Shown here: positions 8,220-16,315 of the stretch, in pieces
Layout: each line of letters starts with the position of its first letter
Numbering within the stretch: the first letter of the stretch is position 1
From: JADFNB01 sp036397455
Lineage (GTDB): Bacteria > Gemmatimonadota > Gemmatimonadetes > Gemmatimonadales > GWC2-71-9
Reading direction: 5' to 3'
Assembly: GCA_036397455.1 (NCBI GenBank)
Contig: DASWIX010000074.1
Location: forward strand, 1 to 64,000
Length of the DNA: 64,000 nucleotides
Program-made: the position numbers and the translations under genes
The notes under the pieces: generated by a model
The model's database searches: none
Told to the model about the DNA's origin: nothing
What the model saw: the letters and a program-made list of their open reading frames with translations, nothing else

Positions 8220-9527
8220 TCAGGTGCGTGCCAGCGCGGGCGCCTTGGCCCCCGAGATATAGGCGTCGAATTCCTCGCGGAATTTCTTGATGCCGCTCAC
8301 CACCGGGGCGGCACACGAATCACTCAAGACGCAAATCGTTTTGCCGGTCATGTTGTCGGCCAGATCGAGCAGCAGGTCGAGGTCTGGCGGTGCTCCCTCG
8401 CCGGCCAGGATCCGTTCCAGGATCCGGACCGTCCACGCCGTCCCTTCACGGCACTGCGTACACTGTGCGCACGACTCGTGCGCGTAGAACTTCGTCAGGC
8501 GCATGATCTGATAGACCATGTCCGCGCGGTCGTCGAACACGATCACACCACCCGACCCGAGCATCGTGCCCGAGGCGACGCACCCTTCGTAGTCGAGGAT
8601 GCACCGCTCGGTTTCTTCCTTCGTGAGAATCGGCACCGACGAGCCGCCGGGGATGCACGCCTTCAGCGTCCGGCCGTTCGGCATGCCGCCGCACAGCTCG
8701 TTGATCAACTCGCCGAGCGGGAACCCCATCGTGACTTCGTAGTTGCCCGGCCGCCGCACGTTGCCGCACACGCTGAACAGCTTGGTCCCGGTACTCTTGG
8801 GATTGCCGAGGCACAGGCCCTTGTACCACGCGGCGCCGCGATTGATGATGTGGGGCACGGCGGCGAGGGTCTCGACGTTGTTGATCGTCGTCGGCTTGCC
8901 GAACACGCCCGACTGGGCTGGGAACGGCGGTTTAATGCGCGGGTTCCCACGCCGCCCCTCGATGGAATTCATCAGCGCGGTTTCTTCGCCGCAGATGTAG
9001 GCCCCGGCCCCACGATGGATGTACATGTCGAGGGGCTTGCCGCTGCCCATGGCGTTCGGCCCCAGCACCCCCTTGGCGTACGCCTCGTCGAGCGCCGCTT
9101 GCACGATGCGGATCGGTTCGGTGAACTCGCCGCGGATATAGATGTAACAGACCTCGGCCTGGATCGCGTACATCGCGATGGCGCAGCCCTCGATCAACGC
9201 ATGCGGCGTCCAGCGCATGATCTCGCGGTCCTTGAAGGTGCCTGGTTCCGACTCGTCGGCGTTGCAACAGAGATAGTGCGGCCCCTTTTTCTCCTTCGGC
9301 ATGAAGGTCCACTTGAATCCGCAGGGGAACCCGGCGCCGCCGCGCCCGCGCAGCCCCGACTCCTTGACCTCCTCGGTGACCGCCGCCGGCTGCATGGACA
9401 GCGCCTTCGTGAGCGCTTCATAGCCGCCGCGCTTCACCCATCCGTCGTAGGTCTTCGCCTCGGGATCGCCGAAGTACCGCGACAGGACGACGGTTTCCTT
9501 GTCGTGTGGCTTGTGTGGAAAGCCCAT
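8220..9527 (-). CDS. nuoF: NADH-quinone oxidoreductase subunit F (NADH and FMN binding)
   Basis: NuoF (435 residues) oxidises NADH with FMN and passes electrons to its [4Fe-4S] cluster N3. The FMN/NADH site appears as LRGRGGAGFPCGFKW and GEETALMNSIEGRRGNPR. Cluster ligands appear as ESCAQCTQCREG plus the later cysteine in LSDSCAAP. It acts in the cytoplasmic arm with NuoE and NuoG. The start at 9527 gives a typical N-terminal length. A 37-base gap separates it from nuoE, the largest gap between genes of this operon. Confidence 0.96.
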   Translation of the reverse strand: MGFPHKPHDKETVVLSRYFGDPEAKTYDGWVKRGGYEALTKALSMQPAAVTEEVKESGLRGRGGAGFPCGFKWTFMPKEKKGPHYLCCNADESEPGTFKDREIMRWTPHALIEGCAIAMYAIQAEVCYIYIRGEFTEPIRIVQAALDEAYAKGVLGPNAMGSGKPLDMYIHRGAGAYICGEETALMNSIEGRRGNPRIKPPFPAQSGVFGKPTTINNVETLAAVPHIINRGAAWYKGLCLGNPKSTGTKLFSVCGNVRRPGNYEVTMGFPLGELINELCGGMPNGRTLKACIPGGSSVPILTKEETERCILDYEGCVASGTMLGSGGVIVFDDRADMVYQIMRLTKFYAHESCAQCTQCREGTAWTVRILERILAGEGAPPDLDLLLDLADNMTGKTICVLSDSCAAPVVSGIKKFREEFDAYISGAKAPALART

Positions 9528-9564
9528 TACCGCGCCTCCCGCTCACACCGCGCCGGCGCGCCGT

Positions 9565-10059
9565 TCATGCGTACCTCCGCAGCAACGCGGGGACGGTCTC
9601 CGGCGTGACGCTTTCGATGAAATCGTCGTCGATCAGTACCGGGGTCGCGAAGCCGCAGGCACCGAGACACTCCACCTCGATGACGGTGAACCGCCCGTCG
9701 CGCGACGTCGCGCCGAGGTCGCCGCAGCCGGTATGCTCGAGCACCGCCCGCACCACGTCTTCGGCCCCGCACACCCCGCACGGGCTCGTGGTGCAGACTT
9801 GGATGAAATGGCGGCCCACCGGGTGCTGGCGGTACATCGTGTAGAACGTTACCACGCCCTTGACGTACGCGGCGGTGAGCGACAACAGCTGCGCGACCTC
9901 CGACATCGCCTCGTCTGCAATCCAGCCGCGCGCCTCCTGCACCAGCCACAGCGCCGGCAGGAGCGCCGCGCGTTTGGTCGGGTAGCGTTCGAGCACCCTG
10001 TCGAGCGCCGCGCGGCGCTCGCCGGTGAACACGGCTTCGTACGCGCCGGTTGCCTTCAT
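9565..10059 (-). CDS. nuoE: NADH-quinone oxidoreductase subunit E, [2Fe-2S]
   Basis: NuoE (164 residues) carries the off-path [2Fe-2S] cluster N1a next to the flavin of NuoF. Ligands are C89 and C94 (CTTSPC) and C131 and C135 (CLGAC), the thioredoxin-like ferredoxin pattern of the family. The N-terminal half is helical, as in homologues. The frame is open upstream to 10188, but the ATG at 10059 overlaps the nuoD stop (TGATG), giving the family's usual length. Confidence 0.96.
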   Translation of the reverse strand: MKATGAYEAVFTGERRAALDRVLERYPTKRAALLPALWLVQEARGWIADEAMSEVAQLLSLTAAYVKGVVTFYTMYRQHPVGRHFIQVCTTSPCGVCGAEDVVRAVLEHTGCGDLGATSRDGRFTVIEVECLGACGFATPVLIDDDFIESVTPETVPALLRRYA

Positions 10060-11345
10060 CAGCGGTCCACCTCCCCCATCACGATGTCCACACTCGCATT
10101 GATGGCGATCAGATCGGAGAGCAGATGGCCCTCCGACATCCTGGGCAGCGCGGCCAGGTTGATGAACGCGGGCGGGCGCACCCGCCACCGCACCGGCTTG
10201 GCCGTCCCGTCCGACACGAAGTAGTAGCCGAGTTCCCCTTTCGGACTTTCGATCGGCATGTAGGCCTCGCCCACCGGCGCCTTGACCCCTTCCATCACGT
10301 GCTTGAAATGGAAGATCATCGACTCCATGTCGTTCATCACCGCGCTCTTGGGCGGCAGAATGACGCGCGGGTCGTCGACGTTGATCGGGCCGTCGGGCAG
10401 CCGGTCGAGCGCCTGCTCGATGATCCGGCCGGCCTGCCGCGTCTCCTCGAATCGTACCAGGTACCGGTCGTACACGTCACCGTGCTCGCCGATCGGGACG
10501 TCGAAATCGTACGTTTCGTAGTCGAGGTAGGGCCGGTCCTTGCGCACATCGTACGCGACGCCGCTCGCGCGCAGCATGGCGCCCGAGAGCGAGTAGTTGA
10601 TGGCCTCCGCACCGGTCAGCGCGCCGATGCCTTGCGTCCGGCCACACCAGATCGCGTTGCGGGTCAGCGCGCGGTCGACTTCATCGAGCGTCTTGGTAAA
10701 CGTGCGACAGAAATCCCGCAGTCCATCCTCGAACCCGTCCGGGATGTCGGCCATCAGTCCGCCCACGCGGGTCATCGAGGTGGTGAGCCGCGCGCCGGTC
10801 CATGCCTCCTGAAGATTGTAGATCCGCTCACGCTCCTGGAACAGCCAGAGGAACGGCGTAAAGGCGCCGATATCGATCGACGTCGTCCCCAACCAGACCA
10901 GATGCGAGATGATCCGGCTCATCTCACACGCGATCACCCGCAGCACCTTGCACCGTTCGGTGATCTCAATCCCCATGAGCTTCTCGACCGCCAACGCGAG
11001 CACCACGTTGTTGGACATGGGCGCGAGGTAGTCCATCCGGTCGGTGAGGGGAATGATCTGATTGTAGTGGCGGTACTCGCCGAGTTTCTCGAACCCGGAG
11101 TGGAGGTAGCCGACGTGCGGAATCACGCGCACCACCACCTCCCCGTCCAACTCGACCACGAGCCGCAGCACACCATGGGTCGCCGGATGCTGGGGGCCGA
11201 TGTTGATCAGCATGTGCTCGCCGCCGAGATCCGGTTCGCGCTCGGCAAGCGCGGTGCCGATGCCAAGCGGCACCCGCATCCCCGCGCCACGATCGTCGAT
11301 CCCGGTGGTGGCCAGGTTCAGTTCGATCGACCGCTTCTCAGGCAT
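10059..11345 (-). CDS. nuoD: NADH-quinone oxidoreductase subunit D (49 kDa homologue)
   Basis: NuoD (428 residues) is the hydrogenase-large-subunit-like component that forms the quinone site together with NuoB. The signature NIGPQHPATHGVLRL is present near residue 48, as are HVGYLHSGFEK and the C-terminal ESPKGELGYY. It is a stand-alone gene rather than the nuoCD fusion found in E. coli. It starts 8 bases inside the end of nuoC and ends against nuoE. A short N-terminal extension before the signature is somewhat longer than in many homologues. Confidence 0.96.
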   Translation of the reverse strand: MPEKRSIELNLATTGIDDRGAGMRVPLGIGTALAEREPDLGGEHMLINIGPQHPATHGVLRLVVELDGEVVVRVIPHVGYLHSGFEKLGEYRHYNQIIPLTDRMDYLAPMSNNVVLALAVEKLMGIEITERCKVLRVIACEMSRIISHLVWLGTTSIDIGAFTPFLWLFQERERIYNLQEAWTGARLTTSMTRVGGLMADIPDGFEDGLRDFCRTFTKTLDEVDRALTRNAIWCGRTQGIGALTGAEAINYSLSGAMLRASGVAYDVRKDRPYLDYETYDFDVPIGEHGDVYDRYLVRFEETRQAGRIIEQALDRLPDGPINVDDPRVILPPKSAVMNDMESMIFHFKHVMEGVKAPVGEAYMPIESPKGELGYYFVSDGTAKPVRWRVRPPAFINLAALPRMSEGHLLSDLIAINASVDIVMGEVDR

Positions 11346-11976
11346 CGGTCGTCTCGCCTCGAGGCGGCTCGGCGATCTTCCCCCGTTCGCCGCGCGCCAG
11401 ACGGTCGCGCATGTCCGCCGGCAACTCGGTGGCCGCCTGGACGATGCTCAACTCTTCCATCGAGTAGTGCGCCTCGGGATTGGCGCCGAGCGCCTGCCGT
11501 ACCTGTTCGGCGCGCGAAAAGCGGCCTCGCAACGGGAAATCCTTCCGCAGCGGATAGCCCTCGGCATAGGTCTCCCACATGAGGATGCGGCGCAGATCGG
11601 GATGCTCGCGGAAGGTGATGCCGAACATGTCGTACACCTCCCGTTCCATCCAGTCGGCGCCGGCCCAGATCGGGACGACCGAGTCAATGGCGAGAGGCTC
11701 ACGTTTGTCGAGCGGCGCCTTGAGGCGCAGAAACGCCTTGCGCCGCAGCGAGAACACCTGATACACCACGTCGATCGGCAGCCCCGCGTCGCGATACTCC
11801 ACCGCGGTGATGTCGACCAGATAATCGTAGTCTTGCTCGGGGGCATCCTTGAGCCAGGCGAGAATCTCGCGTACCCGCGTCGGGTCGACGTACACGATCG
11901 TGTCACCGCACGATTCGGTGACTCGCGTGATCGCCGCGTCGAACTGCGCCCGAAGTGCCGCGGCCGACGGGTTCAT
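11338..11976 (-). CDS. nuoC: NADH-quinone oxidoreductase subunit C (30 kDa homologue)
   Basis: NuoC (212 residues) is a structural subunit of the peripheral arm, holding NuoD in place. The family motif EREVYDMFGITFREHPDLRR is clear at about residues 117-136, followed by the GYPLRKDFPL segment. The frame extends upstream across nuoB in shadow; the ATG at 11976 lies seven bases after the nuoB stop and yields normal length. The C-terminal extension after residue 160 is variable in the family. Confidence 0.95.
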   Translation of the reverse strand: MNPSAAALRAQFDAAITRVTESCGDTIVYVDPTRVREILAWLKDAPEQDYDYLVDITAVEYRDAGLPIDVVYQVFSLRRKAFLRLKAPLDKREPLAIDSVVPIWAGADWMEREVYDMFGITFREHPDLRRILMWETYAEGYPLRKDFPLRGRFSRAEQVRQALGANPEAHYSMEELSIVQAATELPADMRDRLARGERGKIAEPPRGETTDA

Positions 11977-11983
11977 CACCCGT

Positions 11984-12610
11984 TCAAGCTGAGCGTGTCT
12001 GATGGACCGAGTTGCCGAACGGCTCGGACAACTCATCCACCAGTTGCGGCGACAGGCGGAGGCCACGCTCGTCGAGCGGGCGCTCCTCACGAATCGCGTG
12101 ATCGGCCAGCGTTTCGCCTCGGACCTTCTTCTGGAGCAGCAGGATCCCGTAGAGCAGCCCCTCAGGGCGCGGCGGGCAGCCCGGCACGTACACGTCGACC
12201 GGCACGACCGTGTCGATCCCCTGCACCATCGCGTAGTTGTCGAAAATGCCGCCCGTCGACGCGCAGGCCCCCATCGAGATGACCCACTTGGGTTGCGGCA
12301 TCTGATCGTAGATCCGGCGAATGACCGGGGCGAGCTTGAACGGCAGGCGGCCGGCGCACAGCAACACATCCGCCTGGCGCGGCGAGAAACTCATCCGCTC
12401 CATGCCGAATCGCGCGATATCGTAACGGGACGCCGCCGCGGCCATGAACTCGATGGCACAGCACGCCGTGCCGAACGGCATGGGCCACAAGCTGTTGGAG
12501 CGAGCCCAGTTGACCAGGAAGTCCAACCGCGTCGTCACCCAGTTGGGAGAAACCGGCGCCACGATGTGCGACGCGCCCGGTCCGGCCGTCGGCTCTGCGG
12601 TTACTCCCAT
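11984..12610 (-). CDS. nuoB: NADH-quinone oxidoreductase subunit B, [4Fe-4S] N2
   Basis: NuoB (208 residues) binds cluster N2, the last iron-sulfur centre before quinone. All four ligands are visible: the tandem C50-C51 in GTACCAIEF, C116 in MGACASTGG and C145 in PGCPPRPE, with spacing matching E. coli NuoB. The ATG at 12610 starts inside the end of nuoA (10-base overlap). A longer open frame up to 12721 encodes shadow sequence and was not used. Confidence 0.96.
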   Translation of the reverse strand: MGVTAEPTAGPGASHIVAPVSPNWVTTRLDFLVNWARSNSLWPMPFGTACCAIEFMAAAASRYDIARFGMERMSFSPRQADVLLCAGRLPFKLAPVIRRIYDQMPQPKWVISMGACASTGGIFDNYAMVQGIDTVVPVDVYVPGCPPRPEGLLYGILLLQKKVRGETLADHAIREERPLDERGLRLSPQLVDELSEPFGNSVHQTRSA

Positions 12611-12957
12611 TCGAGGGCTCCCCGCTTCCAGATGTAGACGAGTCCAATGGCCAGAATGAGCATGAACACACCCATCTCCACCAGCCCGAACAGACCGAGC
12701 CGCCGGAAGGCGGAGGCCCACGGGATCATGAACACCGTCTCGATGTCGAAGACGATGAACATCATGGCCACGAGATAGAACTTGACGCTGAACCGGTCTC
12801 TGGTCCCGCCCAGCGGCGGCATCCCCGACTCGTAGGGTGCATCTTTGACCGGCGTCCTGCGGCGAGGCGACAGCACGTAGGAGAAGCCGATCATCACCGC
12901 GGCGTTCACCACCACGAACCCGACCAGCATCAACAGGGGGACGTACTCGCGGATCAT
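12601..12957 (-). CDS. nuoA: NADH-quinone oxidoreductase subunit A
   Basis: NuoA (118 residues) is a three-helix membrane subunit at the junction of the two arms. The conserved loop YESGMPPLGGTRDRFSVKFY and the acidic second helix FIVFDIETVFMIPWA are both intact. The frame also offers an ATG at 12984, but that would translate through the inverted repeat described at 12971-12984; the ATG at 12957 (MIREYVPLLM) gives the usual N-terminus. It is the first gene of the nuo operon. Confidence 0.95.
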   Translation of the reverse strand: MIREYVPLLMLVGFVVVNAAVMIGFSYVLSPRRRTPVKDAPYESGMPPLGGTRDRFSVKFYLVAMMFIVFDIETVFMIPWASAFRRLGLFGLVEMGVFMLILAIGLVYIWKRGALEWE

Positions 12958-12970
12958 ACCCCTCGAACTC

Positions 12971-12984
12971 GTGAAAAATTTCAC
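12971..12984 (-). promoter_or_regulatory. Rex-type operator upstream of nuoA
   Basis: A perfect inverted repeat, GTGAAA-AA-TTTCAC, sits 13 bases before the nuoA start and about 14 bases downstream of the proposed -10 box. The arms and two-base spacer match the core of operators bound by Rex, the NADH/NAD+-sensing repressor that controls nuo and cytochrome bd genes in Streptomyces and fermentation genes in Firmicutes. The outer TT/AA of the full 18-base consensus are not conserved here. Binding by Rex is inference; rex itself is not in the window. Confidence 0.6.
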
Positions 12985-12997
12985 TTACTGGGGGAGG

Positions 12998-13027
12998 AAG
13001 TTACCTACCGCCCCGAAGCAGTGTCAA
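12998..13027 (-). promoter_or_regulatory. Promoter of the nuo operon
   Basis: On the minus strand a perfect TTGACA lies at 13022-13027. With a 17-18 base spacer it is followed by GTAACT/TAACTT at 12998-13004, a moderate match to TATAAT. Transcription would start near 12990, just upstream of the inverted repeat at 12971-12984. No other strong candidate is seen in the gap to dcd. Confidence 0.55.
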
Positions 13028-13113
13028 GCAACTTCAAGTGGCGTAACAGCTAACGTTGCGTATCTTTCCGGGCGACCGATCCACCGCCGTTCACCTTTTG
13101 CCCACGCCGCCTC

Positions 13114-13674
13114 ATGTCGATCAAGTCCGACCGCTGGATTCGCCGCATGGCCCGGGACCACGGCATGATCGATCCGTTCGAGGAGGCACAGGTCCGCGCG
13201 GGGGCCGTCAGCTACGGCGTGTCGTCCTACGGCTACGACATGCGCGTGGCGGGTGAGTTTCGCATCTTTACGAACGTCCATACCGCGATCGTGGACCCGA
13301 AGGCGTTCGATGACCGGTCGTTTGTCGAGAAGGAAGGCGAGGTCTGCATTGTCCCGCCTAACTCCTTCGCCCTCGCGCGATCGGTCGAGTATTTTCGCAT
13401 CCCGCGGAACGTCCTGACCATCACCGTAGGGAAGAGTACCTACGCCCGATGCGGCATCATCACGAACGTCACACCGTTCGAGCCCGAGTGGGAAGGCCAT
13501 GTGACGCTCGAGATTTCAAACACGACCCCGCTCCCGGCACGCATCTACGCCAACGAGGGAATCGCCCAGGTGTTGTTTTTCGAGGCGGATGACGACGACG
13601 TGTGTGAGACGTCGTATCGCGACAAGAAGGGCAAGTACCAGGCACAACGCGGTGTGACCCTCCCAAGGATTTGA
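13114..13674 (+). CDS. dcd: dCTP deaminase
   Basis: Dcd (186 residues) deaminates dCTP to dUTP, feeding thymidylate synthesis. It belongs to the dUTPase-like trimeric beta-barrel family. Recognisable are SYGYDMRVAGEF near the N-terminus, GKSTYARCGI with the nucleotide-contacting residues, and EGHVTLEISNTTPLPARIYA with the catalytic glutamate, followed by a C-terminal lid ending in GKYQAQ. Length is standard. It reads divergently from nuoA and is followed after 12 bases by an uncharacterised gene on the same strand. Confidence 0.96.
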   Translation: MSIKSDRWIRRMARDHGMIDPFEEAQVRAGAVSYGVSSYGYDMRVAGEFRIFTNVHTAIVDPKAFDDRSFVEKEGEVCIVPPNSFALARSVEYFRIPRNVLTITVGKSTYARCGIITNVTPFEPEWEGHVTLEISNTTPLPARIYANEGIAQVLFFEADDDDVCETSYRDKKGKYQAQRGVTLPRI

Positions 13675-13686
13675 CGCCCGACTCCA

Positions 13687-14649
13687 ATGGCGCTTGTTCG
13701 CTGCGAGAAGCACAACATCCCCTACAACGACGCCAACCCGCGTGGTTGTCCGGCGTGCTGGCAGGAAACCAGCGACGATCGCGGCGGGGTGGAAATGATG
13801 CGCCAGCTCGCCCGCGCGTCCCGTGGGCTCCCCGAAGTGGAGGTGCTCCCGCGCGAGACAGCCCCCGAGACGGCCCCGGGCGGACTCGCGCGTGCATCGT
13901 GGCCCCCGCCGGTCACCACCCCACCACGCCTGCCGACGCGCCCCCTGACCCGGTTCGAACGGACCTGGAACTGGATCGTGGCACATCGTTCGGCGGTCGG
14001 GAGCGGGATCGTCCTCACGGTGGTGCTGAGCCTGATCTACGTAATCACGCGCCCGACCTTCGAGGAGGGCTACGACCCGCCGTTCCTGGCCGACGACGCG
14101 CGCCCGTTCCCGGTGCAGCTCAACATTCCGATTGACGCGGTGTTCGCGATCTTCGGGACGGCACCCCCCGAACTCAATCCGGACAGTCCGGCGCTGGCGC
14201 GCTACCGGTTTGGCCCCGGCACGTTCGTCGATGCGTACAATGGCGCGGTGTACGCGGTGACCCTCACCACGATCGAGCGAAGCTGGCGGGGGAACCGGGT
14301 GGGCCTCTCCGAGCCACTCGTCGAGGGCCGTCTGGCGCTGCTCGGCGCCATCGAGCGGCCCCGCAGCGCCGCGTCCGCCCCGTTTCCCGTCGGCGACCAT
14401 CTCGTGTACGCGCGACGGAACGACAGGCCGGTACGAACACTTGTCACGCGCGTGCGCCCGCCAAACGGCTGCTTCGACGTGTTCGTCGACCTGGCGCCGC
14501 GGGCCATCGGCCAGGTCACCCGGGGCGAGGAGGCGTTCGTGGCCGTGGCCCGTCGCGGCGGGACGATGGAATGGGTGAGCGTTCAGGTCCGTGCGGTAAC
14601 CCGGGCCATCCCGGGACCGTACGCCGGACCGCCCGAATGCGAGTCCTAG
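13687..14649 (+). CDS. Hypothetical zinc-ribbon-like, single-pass membrane protein
   Basis: I do not recognise this 320-residue protein. It starts with a small metal-binding-like motif (C6-x2-H9 and C21-P-A-C24), continues with a proline-rich cytosolic linker, has one hydrophobic segment at about residues 103-120 and a roughly 200-residue C-terminal part that would lie outside the cytoplasmic membrane. The only cysteines visible near the C-terminus are in GCFDV and PECES. It starts 12 bases after dcd and may be cotranscribed with it. No function is proposed. Confidence 0.75.
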   Translation: MALVRCEKHNIPYNDANPRGCPACWQETSDDRGGVEMMRQLARASRGLPEVEVLPRETAPETAPGGLARASWPPPVTTPPRLPTRPLTRFERTWNWIVAHRSAVGSGIVLTVVLSLIYVITRPTFEEGYDPPFLADDARPFPVQLNIPIDAVFAIFGTAPPELNPDSPALARYRFGPGTFVDAYNGAVYAVTLTTIERSWRGNRVGLSEPLVEGRLALLGAIERPRSAASAPFPVGDHLVYARRNDRPVRTLVTRVRPPNGCFDVFVDLAPRAIGQVTRGEEAFVAVARRGGTMEWVSVQVRAVTRAIPGPYAGPPECES

Positions 14650-14669
14650 CCAGCGCCGCGGCCGAAGGA

Positions 14670-15425
14670 TTAGCGTGCCGGCAACAGCCTGGCGACGCTG
14701 CGTCCGAAGTTCACGCGCGTCGGATCGACCGCGATGACGACGAGCGCGGCACCGGCCGGCAGGTCCGCCAGCGAGATCTTCCCGCTGAACATGTTCTCTT
14801 CGCCGGCATAGGCGAGCGGCGCCCGCCGCACCAACCGGCCGTCCTGGAACACATTCGCCTCCACCACCACGCGGTCAGCATCCCATAACCCGCCCGGCGT
14901 CAGAGGACAGCCGCACAACATGCGCACCCGCGCGACCACGGTCGTCATGTCACGGGACAGGCTCGTCGGTTGCAGCACTTCCACGATGAACCCGTGCAAC
15001 TCGAGCACGATCCCGTCACCCATGATGTCCTGCCCGGGCACCAACAGCACCGATTTCATGGCACGCTGCATGGCGTGCGCGATGCCGAGTGGTCCTTCCC
15101 CGATCACCTCGACCACGGTGGGCGTGTCGATGGCGATCGTTGCGGTGAACCGCGCGGCGTCGGGCCCGTCGTAGATCAACTCGCCGCGAACGTGCGGGTC
15201 GCGCACGATGCGACCGGTGTTGCCGGTGCCCCCTTCCTGGGACCCGGAGGCCAGGACCTGGCCGGTCACGGCATTGCGGATGATGACCCGTGCGCCCCCG
15301 ACCCCGGACCCGATGATCTTGGCGTCACGGGACACCACCCGGACGGTCACCACGACCTGTTGCGCGGTCGCCGTGCCGCAGGCGATTACCGCACCGATGA
15401 GCACGGAGGAGAGTGTGACGAACAT
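14670..15425 (-). CDS. Secreted hypothetical protein
   Basis: This 251-residue protein begins with a signal-peptide-like MFVTLSSVLIGAVIACGTAT followed by AQQ, which suggests export. The mature part is rich in valine and short beta-like segments (VVVTVRVVSRDAKIIGSGVG), with a cysteine pair in LCGCPLTPGG. I do not recognise a family; a beta-sandwich with carboxypeptidase-regulatory or Ig-like fold is possible. An in-frame ATG at 15455 would add ten residues ahead of the signal peptide, so 15425 was preferred. It converges on the gene ending at 14649. Confidence 0.7.
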   Translation of the reverse strand: MFVTLSSVLIGAVIACGTATAQQVVVTVRVVSRDAKIIGSGVGGARVIIRNAVTGQVLASGSQEGGTGNTGRIVRDPHVRGELIYDGPDAARFTATIAIDTPTVVEVIGEGPLGIAHAMQRAMKSVLLVPGQDIMGDGIVLELHGFIVEVLQPTSLSRDMTTVVARVRMLCGCPLTPGGLWDADRVVVEANVFQDGRLVRRAPLAYAGEENMFSGKISLADLPAGAALVVIAVDPTRVNFGRSVARLLPAR

Positions 15426-15524
15426 GGCGCCCTCGCTGGTTGGTCGACCGGTCATGAGTACCGGGAAGTATAGCGGGACGGGTCAACACGGCGGCGGTGA
15501 GCGACGGCGGCCCTTCCTGCCCTT

Positions 15525-15530
15525 TATATT
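15525..15530 (+). promoter_or_regulatory. -10-like box just before the GNAT gene
   Basis: TATATT at 15525-15530 ends nine bases before the ATG at 15539. If used, transcription would begin at or within two bases of the start codon, giving a leaderless mRNA. No Shine-Dalgarno-like sequence is seen between the two, which supports that reading. No convincing -35 element is seen. Confidence 0.4.
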
Positions 15531-15538
15531 GGCCCACC

Positions 15539-16315
15539 ATGGGCATCGACGACCTCACCATCAGGCCCCTCGTCTCCGCCGGCGACCTCGAGGCCTGCGT
15601 GGCGATGCAACGCGCCACCTGGGGCGACGCGTTTCGCGAGGTGGTGCCGCCGGCCATCCTGCAAGTCTCGCAGAAGATCGGCGGGATCGTGGCCGGGGCG
15701 TTCGACGGTGACCGCCTGGTCGGGTTCGTGTACGGACTCAGCGGCTTCAAGGACGGAGCGCCCGCCCATTGGTCGCACATGCTCGCGGTGGATCCGGCCT
15801 ATCGTGACGGCGGCATCGGCCGGCGGCTCAAGTTCTACCAACGGGACCTGTTGCTGGCCGCCGGGATCCAGCACATGTACTGGACCTTCGATCCGCTGGT
15901 CGCCCGCAACGCGCATCTCAACCTCAACCGGCTCGGCGTCAGCGTGGTCGAGTACGTCGAGGGGATGTACGGCAACGACCCGGAAAGCAGCATGGACGCC
16001 GTGATCGGCACCGACCGGTTCGTGGTTCTGTGGCACATGGCGGAGGCCGCAGCGGCCGCGGGGACCGCCGCGTCGTCGGTCACGCCCGTCGTCGCCCCCG
16101 AGACACCCGATCTGCCCGATGCGCCGCGGGTGCAGGTAGCGATTCCGGGAGATATTCACGCGGTCAAGGCCCACGATCCCGCTGAGGCACGCACCTGGCG
16201 CGCCGTCACGCGGAGCGCGTTCCAGCACTACCTTCCGCGCGGTTACACGGTGCGAGGCATCACGCGCGACCCCGGCACCGATCGCTCGCTCTACCTGCTG
16301 ACGAGCCACGCATGA
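15539..16315 (+). CDS. GNAT-family N-acyltransferase, probable amino-acid N-succinyl/acetyltransferase
   Basis: This 258-residue protein has a GNAT fold: the acyl-CoA-binding stretch HMLAVDPAYRDGGIGRRLK is the classical motif A, preceded by VGFVYGLSGF. The segment WTFDPLVARNAHLNLNRLG is typical of the predicted acetyltransferases that accompany OSBS/NSAR genes. Here it would acylate amino acids, perhaps D-amino acids, to make substrate for the racemase whose gene overlaps its stop codon by four bases. Succinyl versus acetyl donor cannot be told from sequence. The ATG at 15539 was chosen because the upstream extension to 15497 has no family character. Confidence 0.8.
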   Translation: MGIDDLTIRPLVSAGDLEACVAMQRATWGDAFREVVPPAILQVSQKIGGIVAGAFDGDRLVGFVYGLSGFKDGAPAHWSHMLAVDPAYRDGGIGRRLKFYQRDLLLAAGIQHMYWTFDPLVARNAHLNLNRLGVSVVEYVEGMYGNDPESSMDAVIGTDRFVVLWHMAEAAAAAGTAASSVTPVVAPETPDLPDAPRVQVAIPGDIHAVKAHDPAEARTWRAVTRSAFQHYLPRGYTVRGITRDPGTDRSLYLLTSHA

